NCBI GenBank assembly: GCA_031292015.1
Contig: JARLHY010000082.1
Location: 1 to 43,844 of the forward strand
Direction of reading: 5' to 3'
Source of the DNA: Negativicutes bacterium
GTDB taxonomy: Bacteria; Bacillota_C; Negativicutes; Sporomusales_B; JARLHX01
Length of the DNA: 43,844 nt
The position numbers and the translations under genes were made by a program. Positions 18,272 to 25,155 of the stretch are shown here, piece by piece (positions within the stretch are counted from its first letter, which is position 1; every line of letters starts with the position of its first letter). The notes under the pieces are model-generated. The model searched no databases, was not told where the DNA came from, and saw only the letters and a list, made by a program, of their open reading frames with translations.

Positions 18272-18631
18272 CTATTCTTGGGGAACAGGAAGGCCCTGTT
18301 GCCTTAAGAAAGACAACTTATCCCAATAGCCTCGCTGGTAAACGATTTTATCATTGAGTACATGAAAAAAACCGCAGCCCCGCAGTCCCAGAGGATCTTT
18401 CCACTCCAGAATTGCCCATTCGCCATCTTCGAACAGATTTTCCACGATGCAGACCATGTCGGCCTTAGCAAACTCCTGGGCAAACATTTCTCTGATCGCC
18501 TGTTTTCCTTCAACAGGAGTATTTGGCACCTGATAATTGGTAGCCGCATCGCTGTAACAGTCCGTCAGTCCGGCAACATCGGCGTTGTTAAAGGCTTCTA
18601 CCCATTTTGCAACAACCTCGCGAGGACTCAT
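18272..18631 (-). CDS. SnoaL/NTF2-like domain protein
   Basis: The 119-residue protein begins MSPREVVAKWVEAFNNADVAGL and continues with YSDAATNYQVPNTPVEGKQAI. This is the classic start of the NTF2-like/SnoaL fold, a cone-shaped alpha+beta barrel. It ends with FHVLNDKIVYQRGYWDKLSFL, also typical of ketosteroid-isomerase-like proteins. The family includes isomerases, cyclases and simple ligand binders, so the activity cannot be assigned. GGAGGTG lies five bases before the ATG. It is convergent with the glycogen operon and has its own terminator. Confidence 0.88.
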   Translation of the reverse strand: MSPREVVAKWVEAFNNADVAGLTDCYSDAATNYQVPNTPVEGKQAIREMFAQEFAKADMVCIVENLFEDGEWAILEWKDPLGLRGCGFFHVLNDKIVYQRGYWDKLSFLRQQGLPVPQE

Positions 18632-18800
18632 TGTTTCACCTCCGACTGCTTAATAATTTATTATACCATACCAGCACGGCCTTCTTGCCGGTCCGGCTTT
18701 CGAAAGGATTTTGCAGCCTGCTATTGCGCAAAGCCGCCGTTTCTGATAAAACTAATATAATCCGGCGTGACCGGGAGCGCTATTTGAGGAGGAGATTTCG

Positions 18801-19100
18801 CTGCGGCTTTATCATTGGCTCAGAAAACGGATCAAAGACGAGAAACAGTCCATTCTGCTGGTGGTCATCATCCTGTACGTCATTATGATGTATGATTTCT
18901 ACACAGCCAAACTGCTGGATAAAGTGACTTTCTACCTGCGGGTGCTCTGGAGCGCGCCGCCGAGCGCAGGTCAGGCGGCCTACATCGGCATGATCGTACT
19001 TGCCGTGCTGTTTTTCCTGTGGAGCACCGGGATTGTCGTCCTCTGCGCGGTGGAGCTTGTGCAGAGAGTGAAAGAGAAAAGGGCAGGTAAGAAGCCCTAG
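18801..19100 (+). CDS. Small two-span membrane protein with a probable CTG start
   Basis: A strong ribosome-binding site, GAGGAGGAG (18786-18794), is followed six bases later by CTG CGG CTT TAT. There is no ATG, GTG or TTG at usable spacing. Starting at this CTG gives 99 residues; starting at the GTG at 18861 would give 79 but has no ribosome-binding site and cuts into the first membrane helix. The N-terminus is basic (LRKRIKDEK), then come two hydrophobic segments (about 18-33 and 62-87) and a basic tail (RVKEKRAGKKP). A TATAAT lies at 18756-18761, though its -35 box is poor. No family was recognised. Confidence 0.55.
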   Translation: MRLYHWLRKRIKDEKQSILLVVIILYVIMMYDFYTAKLLDKVTFYLRVLWSAPPSAGQAAYIGMIVLAVLFFLWSTGIVVLCAVELVQRVKEKRAGKKP

Positions 19101-19151
19101 GCAATATTTAAATCTTTCATGGAGAAACATCGGTGAAAAGGATGCCAAGTG

Positions 19152-19188
19152 AAAGGGACCGGAATGCGCTTTGCTTTCCGGTCCCTTT
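19152..19188. terminator. Probable bidirectional terminator between convergent genes
   Basis: A perfect 13-bp stem (AAAGGGACCGGAA with TTCCGGTCCCTTT, loop 11 nt) lies between the stops of the two-span membrane protein gene (+) and the aldo/keto reductase gene (-). The T-tract is short, so termination may be partial. Confidence 0.75.
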
Positions 19189-19207
19189 GCGTAAAAACGG
19201 AGGCGTA

Positions 19208-20170
19208 TTAATCTTCCTTATTGATCAGCCTGATCTGGAATCCGGGACAGTGGGGGACACAGTAACCGCACAGCAGGCAGCGTTCCGGGTCCACCGCCGC
19301 CCGGCCGTCCACGACATGGATAGCCTCGTTGGGACAAAACTTTTCGCACTCGCCGCAGCCTTTGCACTGGTCCATGATGGTAGTCTGTTTCTTGGCTTTC
19401 CCCACTTGGGCCTTGAGCTCGGTCGAGATCTCCCGGCCTTCCAGGTAGGCGATATTGGCGTCGATCTCGGCCTTGCTGAGCATTCCCACAGCGAAGGACG
19501 AGACCCCGGACACGGTTCTGGCAAAGTCTATAGCGTGCTGGTAGCGGTCGACAAGATGGCCGCCGGCCATGATTTTCATAAGATAGATGCCTTTACCCTT
19601 GCCTGCGGCGTATTCGATCGATGCCCTCATATCCTCCAGCGTACCGTCGAGGATACCAAGGCCCGTCATGTTGATCAGGGGATGGATGACGTCGATTTCC
19701 GGCACATCGGCCGCCAGCCGCACTGCCTTGGCCGAATGGGTAGACATGCCGACAGCGCGGATCCGACCCTTGGACTTGGCTTCACAGAGACACTCCAGGG
19801 CTCCTTTTCGTTCCTCGAACACCTTTGCCCCTGCCCGGGCGGCGTGCAGAAGGAAAATGTCGACAACATCCCGGTCCAGCTCCCGGCGGGCCTGCTCGAT
19901 AGCCTCGTTCATCAGGTCATAGCTGGGCGCCCAGGATTTGCTGCTGATCACCACCCGGCCGGAATAGCCCTGGAGTGCCCGGCGCACGTGAGGGTAGGTA
20001 TCATACCGCTGGGCGGTGTCGATAAATGTTATCCCCGCCTCCAGTCCGTAGCGGATAACTTCCGCCGCCTTTTCCACAGGGAAATCGGCCTGAAGCGGAC
20101 CGATGGGCAGAGTGCCCTGGCACAGTTCGGATACCGCGATGCCTGTATTGCCTAATAGATTCTGTTTCAT
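19208..20170 (-). CDS. Aldo/keto reductase with C-terminal 2x[4Fe-4S] ferredoxin domain
   Basis: The start is the ATG at 20168-20170 (MKQNLLGNTG), eight bases after GGAGG, giving 320 residues. The barrel has the tetrad region FIDTAQRYDTYPHVRRAL, a lysine in SSKSW and a histidine in FLLHAA. The C-terminus has a full ferredoxin pair: CKGCGECEKFCP followed by CLLCGYCVPHCP. Unlike the tail of the 1589-2608 protein, this is the classic CxxCxxCxxxCP twice. Such fusions are predicted oxidoreductases in anaerobes that may couple carbonyl reduction or sugar metabolism to ferredoxin; the substrate is unknown. It appears to be a single-gene transcript. Confidence 0.93.
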   Translation of the reverse strand: MKQNLLGNTGIAVSELCQGTLPIGPLQADFPVEKAAEVIRYGLEAGITFIDTAQRYDTYPHVRRALQGYSGRVVISSKSWAPSYDLMNEAIEQARRELDRDVVDIFLLHAARAGAKVFEERKGALECLCEAKSKGRIRAVGMSTHSAKAVRLAADVPEIDVIHPLINMTGLGILDGTLEDMRASIEYAAGKGKGIYLMKIMAGGHLVDRYQHAIDFARTVSGVSSFAVGMLSKAEIDANIAYLEGREISTELKAQVGKAKKQTTIMDQCKGCGECEKFCPNEAIHVVDGRAAVDPERCLLCGYCVPHCPGFQIRLINKED

Positions 20171-20362
20171 CCATGTCGCCTCCAAGTAAAGATAGTAGCA
20201 TGATTTCGACCGCAATAACAAAAACCCTGCATGGCGGAACTGTCAGTTTTGTTTGCATGAAGATCAGGATCTATCTCGCATCTTGCAGCCAATTGATTTG
20301 TCCCGGAAAATCGCGGAAGGTCTGGGGCTTTTGGGCATTATATTCTTGAGTCCGGGGTCTTA

Positions 20363-20387
20363 CTCAATTGAGCCTGCGGTCCGCAGG
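20363..20387. repeat. Two adjacent perfect palindromes upstream of a small membrane protein gene
   Basis: CTCAATTGAG (20363-20372) abuts CCTGCGG-T-CCGCAGG (20373-20387). Both are perfect dyads. They lie 57 bp before the start at 20444 and could be regulator sites or form a hairpin in a leader RNA. Confidence 0.55.
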
Positions 20388-20443
20388 AAAGAGATTGCCG
20401 TCAGCGAAGTAATAAACAGTAGCTCGTGTCGGAGGTGTTCGGC

Positions 20444-20611
20444 ATGCTGATTTACATCATTTATATTGTGGTAGGCTGTGGGGTTGCCTTTATGCACAAC
20501 GAAATATGGGGGCTCGGTCTGCGGGAACGGGTCGTCACGGCCAATATGCTGGACGCCTCGATCGCAGCCGTTCTTAGCGTTTTTATTGACAGAGGTTTTT
20601 TCCGCGATTGA
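20444..20611 (+). CDS. Small membrane protein, 55 residues, unknown function
   Basis: The ATG at 20444 follows GGAGG by eight bases. The product begins with a hydrophobic helix (MLIYIIYIVVGCGVAFM), then a short polar segment (HNEIWGLGLRERV) and a weaker hydrophobic stretch (LDASIAAVLSVFI). A strong terminator follows at 20669-20696. Ribosome-binding site, terminator and membrane helix make a real gene likely, but no family was recognised. Confidence 0.65.
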   Translation: MLIYIIYIVVGCGVAFMHNEIWGLGLRERVVTANMLDASIAAVLSVFIDRGFFRD

Positions 20612-20668
20612 CTGTTGCAGCGGTATCCTTTTTGCCATTACCAGTGGCGGTCATCAGAACCGGAAGAT

Positions 20669-20696
20669 AAAAAATAGCCTCCGACGGCTATTTTTT
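20669..20696 (+). terminator. Terminator after the 55-residue membrane protein gene
   Basis: An 11-bp stem, AAAAAATAGCC with GGCTATTTTTT, and a TCCGAC loop; the T-tract runs on for two more bases. Confidence 0.9.
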
Positions 20697-20740
20697 TTGT
20701 TGTCGCAATACCAGCGGTCCTTACCTCGGCACAAAGAAAA

Positions 20741-20756
20741 ACCCCGCTGACGGGGT
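20741..20756 (-). terminator. Terminator of the minus-strand microgene pair
   Basis: On the minus strand ACCCCG-TCAG-CGGGGT is followed by TTTTCTTT. It lies 66 bp after the stop of the 38-codon microgene at 20823-20939, which supports transcription of that region. Confidence 0.85.
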
Positions 20757-20822
20757 GATCCGGCGGCGCCCGGAATTCCGAAATTCCGGCATCGGCGGAA
20801 AATACCAAATGGACCAGGGAGA

Positions 20823-20939
20823 CTACTTCCATTTTTCCGTGTTTTTCCGCGGGGCTTTTGGCGACAATTTTTCGGCAAAATCGGTGGAAACCGGTTTGAC
20901 TTTGTCGTTTTGTCCGCCAGGCAAGTCTTTGAAACCCAC
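20823..20939 (-). CDS. Microprotein, 38 residues, hydrophilic, unknown function
   Basis: This gene is too short for routine calling. GGAGGTG lies six bases before GTG (20937-20939). The product begins VGFKDLPGGQNDKVKPVS, ends RKNTEKWK and stops at TAG (20823-20825). It is rich in Lys, Pro and Asn, with no hydrophobic segment. It follows another microgene (20982-21104) and precedes a strong terminator. Size and composition recall small spore or stress proteins, but that is inference from appearance only. Confidence 0.6.
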   Translation of the reverse strand: MGFKDLPGGQNDKVKPVSTDFAEKLSPKAPRKNTEKWK

Positions 20940-20981
20940 GCTATTCACCTCCGAATATAGTCTGTCCTCCCTGCAGTAGGC

Positions 20982-21104
20982 TTACTTATTCCTTTTGCCG
21001 GAATCTTTCAGTGATATCGGTTCAGGATTGTTGGGGCCAAACCCCACTTCGGCGTTGGCTTTCTTGGCGTCTGGACTGATGTTTGGATTCTTCGGCTTTA
21101 CCAA
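20982..21104 (-). CDS. Microprotein, 40 residues, Lys/Pro/Asn-rich
   Basis: GGAGGTG precedes a TTG start (21102-21104) with nine bases between GGAGG and TTG. The product begins with the start codon then VKPKNPNISPDAKK, and ends KDSGKRNK. It has no hydrophobic segment and much Pro, Asn and Lys. Its start resembles that of the 41-residue microprotein at 22431-22556 (MVEPKQQAQ...NPKK). A 42-bp gap leads to the next microgene. An alternative frame opened by the GTG inside the ribosome-binding site gives a shorter, less plausible product. Confidence 0.6.
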   Translation of the reverse strand: MVKPKNPNISPDAKKANAEVGFGPNNPEPISLKDSGKRNK

Positions 21105-21155
21105 ACGACTTCACCTCCCTGGCACTAATTTGTCCAAATAATACGAGGAACAATC

Positions 21156-21185
21156 TTGACAAAGCAACCGAAAGAAGGTTATGAT
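21156..21185 (+). promoter_or_regulatory. Sigma-A type promoter of metF
   Basis: TTGACA (21156-21161) and TATGAT (21180-21185) are separated by 18 bp, 44 bp before the metF start. This is the best match to the vegetative promoter consensus that I found in the window. Confidence 0.8.
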
Positions 21186-21229
21186 TCGCGTAATTACCTT
21201 TTTTACAAATCAACAAACGAGGTTTTGCG

Positions 21230-22096
21230 ATGAAAATTTCAGCCATGTTTAGCGCCGGAAAGCCGGTTGTTTCCTTCGAAATATTTCCCCCGAAACCGGA
21301 TCTGCCGCTGGAAACCGTCTTCGCCACCTTGGAAGAACTGCGCGGTCTGAAACCCGCCTTTATCAGCGTTACCTATGGGGCTGGCGGCAGCAGTTCGTCG
21401 CGGTCCATCGAGATTGTCGACAAAGTCAAAAATCTATACGGTGTGGAGACCGTAGCCCATATGACTTGCGTCGGTGCTACCAGGCAGACCATTGACGCCG
21501 TTCTTGACCGGCTTCAAGCCTTGAATATAGAAAATATCCTGGCCCTGCGCGGCGATCAGCCGACAGGGGAGGACGCCGCCCTGCGGCCGGACTCGCGTTT
21601 TTGCTACGCCAGGGACCTGATCGCTCACGCCAGACGGCGCAATTTTTTCAGCATCGCCGCGGCGGCTTATCCCGAAGGCCATTTCGAGTGCCGGGATATT
21701 GACCAGGACATCGAATACCTTGCCGAAAAAGTGGAACAGGGCGTGGATCTCCTGATCACCCAGCTGTTCTTTGATAACTCCTATTTTTACAACTTTCGTA
21801 ACAAACTGGCCGGCCGGGGCATATCCTGTCCGGTATCCGCCGGTATCATGCCGGTGCTCAACGCCGCTCAGATCAAACGCATCACCAGCCTCTGCGGCGC
21901 CGCCGTTCCGGACGAACTGGCCCGGATCATGGCCCAATACGGCGGTTTTCCTGCTGAGATGGAGAAAGCCGGCATCGACTACGCCTGCCGGCAGATGCGG
22001 GATTTGCTGGACAACGGGGTCGACGGCATCCATCTGTACACCATGAACAAAGCCAGGCAGACCAAGACCATCATGGACAACCTGGGGCTTATCTAG
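21230..22096 (+). CDS. metF: Methylenetetrahydrofolate reductase MetF
   Basis: MetF reduces 5,10-methylene-tetrahydrofolate to 5-methyl-tetrahydrofolate, using FAD, for methionine synthesis or the methyl branch of acetogenesis. The 288-residue protein has the family start VVSFEIFPPKPD (Glu17 active-site position), then SVTYGAGGSS, HMTCVGATR, NILALRGDQP, the FAD-binding region and DLLITQLFFDN, and ends HLYTMNKA. The length is normal. The ATG follows ACGAGG. It stands alone: its own promoter lies upstream, a hairpin lies downstream, and microgenes flank it on the other strand. No MetV or corrinoid protein gene is beside it. Confidence 0.96.
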   Translation: MKISAMFSAGKPVVSFEIFPPKPDLPLETVFATLEELRGLKPAFISVTYGAGGSSSSRSIEIVDKVKNLYGVETVAHMTCVGATRQTIDAVLDRLQALNIENILALRGDQPTGEDAALRPDSRFCYARDLIAHARRRNFFSIAAAAYPEGHFECRDIDQDIEYLAEKVEQGVDLLITQLFFDNSYFYNFRNKLAGRGISCPVSAGIMPVLNAAQIKRITSLCGAAVPDELARIMAQYGGFPAEMEKAGIDYACRQMRDLLDNGVDGIHLYTMNKARQTKTIMDNLGLI

Positions 22097-22106
22097 GCGC
22101 GCAAAA

Positions 22107-22137
22107 GCGAAGCGGGAGGTTAACCTCCCCGCTTCGC
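22107..22137. terminator. Bidirectional terminator between metF and a convergent microgene
   Basis: A long palindrome centred on GGTTAACC, 16 bp per arm with one bulged C, followed by CCTTTTT on the plus strand and CTTTTG on the minus strand. It contains the stop codon and last codons of the 36-codon microgene on the minus strand. Confidence 0.9.
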
Positions 22138-22230
22138 CTTTTTCACCGGCTTCGCCTGGATGTTTCTTACCATGCCGGAGGCCTTGCTGGCTCCCTGGCT
22201 GTCCTTGTCCTGTTCACCGCTGTTTTTCAT
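22120..22230 (-). CDS. Microprotein, 36 residues, basic C-terminus
   Basis: GTGAGGTG lies five bases before ATG (22228-22230). The product begins MKNSGEQDKDSQGASKA and ends KPVKKAKRGG, with a polar, Ser/Gly/Asp/Lys-rich first half and a strongly basic tail. The TAA (22120-22122) lies inside the metF terminator palindrome. The ribosome-binding site overlaps the stop codon of the preceding microgene, suggesting translational coupling. The function is unknown; nucleic-acid binding would fit the basic tail but is unproven. Confidence 0.6.
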   Translation of the reverse strand: MKNSGEQDKDSQGASKASGMVRNIQAKPVKKAKRGG

Positions 22231-22239
22231 ACTTTCACC

Positions 22240-22416
22240 TCACTTGTCCGGTTTTGCGGGATGGGGTTTCGCTACAGCCTTCACCTGTCGCTCCTGGGGA
22301 AACACGGCGGTGGGCTGAGGATTGGAAAGCCCGTCTGCGTCCTTGCCGCCCCAGGGGCCGTGCTTGGGCTGCCGGCCGTCCCGGCGGCCGCTGTCGGAAG
22401 TCGGGACATCCACCAT
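22240..22416 (-). CDS. Microprotein, 58 residues, Gly/Pro/Lys/Asp-rich
   Basis: GGAGG lies seven bases before ATG (22414-22416). The product begins MVDVPTSDSGRRDGRQPKHG, includes PWGGKDADGLSNPQP and ends KPHPAKPDK. It has no hydrophobic helix, looks intrinsically disordered and resembles no enzyme. It is the middle gene of three minus-strand microgenes (22556 to 22120), nine bases before the next start. Confidence 0.62.
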   Translation of the reverse strand: MVDVPTSDSGRRDGRQPKHGPWGGKDADGLSNPQPTAVFPQERQVKAVAKPHPAKPDK

Positions 22417-22430
22417 GAAAAAACCTCCTG

Positions 22431-22556
22431 TCAGGGCAATGTGCGGTTGATGTAATCCACGTCGGGATTGATCTTAGGCGTCGTATTGAGAGACTTTGGA
22501 TCGATTTTCTTCGGATTCTGCGGCTTGCTCTGTGCTTGCTGCTTCGGTTCGACCAT
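22431..22556 (-). CDS. Microprotein, 41 residues, Lys/Pro/Gln/Asn-rich
   Basis: GGAGGTG lies five bases before ATG (22554-22556). The product begins MVEPKQQAQSKPQNPKK and ends NPDVDYINRTLP. The in-frame open region upstream has an earlier ATG but no ribosome-binding site for it. It resembles the 40-residue microprotein at 20982-21104 in its start (V-x-P-K) and in NP/SP-type repeats. It is the first gene of the three-gene microcluster. Confidence 0.62.
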   Translation of the reverse strand: MVEPKQQAQSKPQNPKKIDPKSLNTTPKINPDVDYINRTLP

Positions 22557-22707
22557 TGTTGCACCTCCTGCTGGTTGTGTGTTAATGGACCGGAAAAGCG
22601 TCACCTCCGGCATTAGTTTTCCCCGGAAGATTAAAAATTAGGCCTGTTGCCAAATTTGTGCCGGCGAATGCCGCAGCCGCAGGTCGCCACAAAAGTATTG
22701 CAAAAAT

Positions 22708-22738
22708 AAAACCCGGAGCAAATTTTGCCCCGGGTTTT
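22708..22738. terminator. Bidirectional terminator after the two-span membrane protein gene
   Basis: A 9-bp stem, AAAACCCGG with CCGGGTTTT, loop 13 nt. On the minus strand it is followed by ATTTTTG and ends the 22746-22991 gene; on the plus strand it is followed by GTTTTTTTT. Confidence 0.85.
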
Positions 22739-22745
22739 GTTTTTT

Positions 22746-22991
22746 TTATTTCCACAGTGACTTGAAGTACTTCAGCGCCAGCGTCCAGCCATAGAGGAAG
22801 GCGGCCATAAATATGGCGCTCACCAGCCCCTCCCGCAAGAGCACCGGGATGACTCCGATGGCCGTCCCCGCGAAACGGAACAGGCCGGCCTGCTGCTCGG
22901 TCTTGCAGACTGGAGTGATGGCCACGAAGTGAAACAGGGCCCCATAGATAAAATAACGCCACCAAAAATCGGAAGCAGGCAATAAGTCCAT
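22746..22991 (-). CDS. Small two-span membrane protein, 81 residues
   Basis: I choose the ATG at 22989-22991 (MDLLPASDFW), which has AAAGGGTG five bases upstream, over an ATG ten codons earlier with no such site. Two hydrophobic segments are visible (about 11-25 and 46-73), separated by a charged loop (KTEQQAGLFRF). No family was recognised. It has its own terminator at 22708-22738. Confidence 0.65.
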   Translation of the reverse strand: MDLLPASDFWWRYFIYGALFHFVAITPVCKTEQQAGLFRFAGTAIGVIPVLLREGLVSAIFMAAFLYGWTLALKYFKSLWK

Positions 22992-23136
22992 ATTTTCACC
23001 CTTTCGACGGTCTACGTCCATTGTACTATAGCCCCGGCGAACCTGACAACGGCGATTTTCGCCGGTCGGCTAAACAGAGGAAGTCCGGAAAGCGACGGCG
23101 AAAATAGGGGGAAAGAACGCAGGAGGAGGAATCGAA

Positions 23137-23988
23137 TTGAAAGTTCTCGGACTGGTTGCATCGCCCCGCAAGAGCGGCAATTCGGAGATATTGGTCAAGG
23201 AAATGCTGGCGGCTATGCCGGCTGACGTGGAGAAAGAAATGATCCGGCTGACAAGCCTGGACATTAAGCTTTGCAGCGCCTGCTACGCCTGTTTGCCGGG
23301 CGGGAAGTGCTGCGTCATCAAGGACGATCTTGAATTTCTGCTTGACAGAATTAAAGCGGCTGACGCTGTTGTAATCGCCGCCGCCTGCTACTTTCTGGGG
23401 CCGCATACCACCATCAAAACCATCAACGACCGCCTTGTTTCAGTGCTGGCCGAAAGTGCCGCCTTTACCGGGAAAAGGTGCGTGACTGCTGTGACTTACG
23501 GCGTCCCCGGCTGGGACGGCTTCGCCCGCGAATCAGTCAACAACTTTGCCCGTTTCCTCCACCTTGAGGTGGTGGGCAATATGTTGGTGCAGGCCGCCAG
23601 TCCCGGTGAGGTGGTGCGCCCCGAAATCCTCGCCGCCGCCCGGGAACTGGCCGGAAAGTTGCTGTCCCCGGCCCCTTCCGACCCGGGTCTGCCTGGGGTG
23701 ATCACCTGTCGGCAATGCGGCAGCAGCCTGCTGCAGTTGACTCCGGACGGCCAGGCCCGCTGCGTTATGTGTGGCAGTCATGGCCAGCTTAAACCTGTCG
23801 CCGGCGGCTTCGCCATCGATTATGCCCCCGACGGGCATATCCGGTTCTCCCCTTCAGGCCTGGCAGCCCACAGCCGCCTGCTGGAAGAGATCAAACAACA
23901 GTTTATCGCCACCCGCACCGAACTGGCCCAGCGACGCAAACCCTATAGCGAGTTCGACTGGTGGGTTCAACCCAACCGGGCTGACTAA
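23137..23988 (+). CDS. Iron-sulfur flavoprotein / NADPH-dependent FMN reductase family protein with C-terminal zinc ribbon-like region
   Basis: This 283-residue protein starts at TTG after AGGAGGAGG. The N-terminal flavodoxin-like fold has the FMN phosphate loop ASPRKSGNSE. The motif C46-x2-C49-x2-C52-x5-C58 is the compact cysteine cluster of iron-sulfur flavoproteins, which hold a [4Fe-4S] cluster beside FMN. After about residue 185 a second part carries CRQCGSS and CVMCGSHG, a pair of CxxC motifs like a zinc ribbon, which the classic family lacks. The likely role is electron transfer from ferredoxin or NAD(P)H to an unknown acceptor. It lies 15 bp before sbcD. Confidence 0.85.
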   Translation: MKVLGLVASPRKSGNSEILVKEMLAAMPADVEKEMIRLTSLDIKLCSACYACLPGGKCCVIKDDLEFLLDRIKAADAVVIAAACYFLGPHTTIKTINDRLVSVLAESAAFTGKRCVTAVTYGVPGWDGFARESVNNFARFLHLEVVGNMLVQAASPGEVVRPEILAAARELAGKLLSPAPSDPGLPGVITCRQCGSSLLQLTPDGQARCVMCGSHGQLKPVAGGFAIDYAPDGHIRFSPSGLAAHSRLLEEIKQQFIATRTELAQRRKPYSEFDWWVQPNRAD

Positions 23989-24003
23989 CGGGAGGTCACA
24001 AGT

Positions 24004-25155
24004 TTGCGCTTTTTGCACACCGCCGATTGGCATCTGGGAAGAATTTTTCATAATATCCATCTGACCGAAGATCAGGCCTGTGTCCTTGAGCAGCTGGTTG
24101 TGCTGATCCAGGACGTCAAGCCCGACGCTGTCGTGATTGCCGGGGACGTCTACGACCGGTCGGTACCGCCGCCGGAGGCAGTCAGGCTGCTGGACGATAT
24201 CCTGTCCCGGATACTGCTGGACTGTCGCGTGCCGGTGATCGTCACCGCCGGCAATCATGACAGTCCCGAGCGGCTGGGCTTCGGCGACAAGGTGATGGCC
24301 CGCCAAAACCTGCATGTCATCGGCCAGGTTTCGTCCGTGACCCAACCGGTGATCCTGCGGGACAACCACGGGCCGGTCTATTTTTGCCCGATGCCTTACG
24401 CCGAACCTGCCGTTGTCCGGGAACGCTTTCAGGACAGCGAAGTCCATAGCCACGACCAGGCCCTGGCGCTATTGGCGCGGCGGTTTGACGGCCTGGTGCC
24501 GTCCGGCGCCCGCCGGGTGGCTGTAGCCCACGCCTTTGTCGCCGGCGGGACAAGCAGTGAATCCGAGCGCCCGCTGAGCATCGGCGGGATCGCCACAGTT
24601 GATGCCGCGACCTTCGCCGCCTTTCACTATGTCGCCCTGGGCCATCTTCACCAGGCGCAGCAAGTGGGTGCGCCTCACATCCGCTATTCCGGGTCGCTGC
24701 TTAAATACTCCTTCGCCGAGGCGACCCATCGCAAGACCGTGTCACTGGTGGAACTGGACGCCGCCGGACAGGCAACCGTGGAAGCAATCACCCTGACGCC
24801 CAGGCGGAATGTGCGCTGCCTGGAAGGCCAGCTGACCGATATTCTTGCTGCCGCCGACCGGGACGCCGCCAGGGACGACTATGTCATGGTAACCCTCAAA
24901 GACAGCGGCGCCATTCTTGACGCTATGGGCAAACTGCGGCAGGCCTACCCCAACATCCTTCATCTTGAGCGGGCCCGCTTTGCCGGTGAAAGCTCGGAAG
25001 GCACAGTCGGCGACCATCGCCGCCGCAGCAAACAAGATCTGTTCGGCGACTTTTTCGCCCAGGTTACCGGTCAGCCCCTGGCTGAGGCCGAGGCGGCCAC
25101 CCTGGCACGGCTCTTTGATGAATTCGCCCGGCGGGAGAGGGAGGTGGGGCCATGA
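24004..25155 (+). CDS. sbcD: Exonuclease subunit SbcD
   Basis: This is the nuclease subunit of the SbcCD complex (bacterial Mre11), which opens DNA hairpins and trims protein-blocked ends. The 383-residue protein has the calcineurin-like phosphoesterase motifs in order: DWHLGR, GDVYDR, GNHD and GHLHQ, which hold two metal ions. It starts at TTG after GGGAGGTC. Its TGA overlaps the sbcC ATG by four bases, the usual coupling for this pair. Confidence 0.96.
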   Translation: MRFLHTADWHLGRIFHNIHLTEDQACVLEQLVVLIQDVKPDAVVIAGDVYDRSVPPPEAVRLLDDILSRILLDCRVPVIVTAGNHDSPERLGFGDKVMARQNLHVIGQVSSVTQPVILRDNHGPVYFCPMPYAEPAVVRERFQDSEVHSHDQALALLARRFDGLVPSGARRVAVAHAFVAGGTSSESERPLSIGGIATVDAATFAAFHYVALGHLHQAQQVGAPHIRYSGSLLKYSFAEATHRKTVSLVELDAAGQATVEAITLTPRRNVRCLEGQLTDILAAADRDAARDDYVMVTLKDSGAILDAMGKLRQAYPNILHLERARFAGESSEGTVGDHRRRSKQDLFGDFFAQVTGQPLAEAEAATLARLFDEFARREREVGP

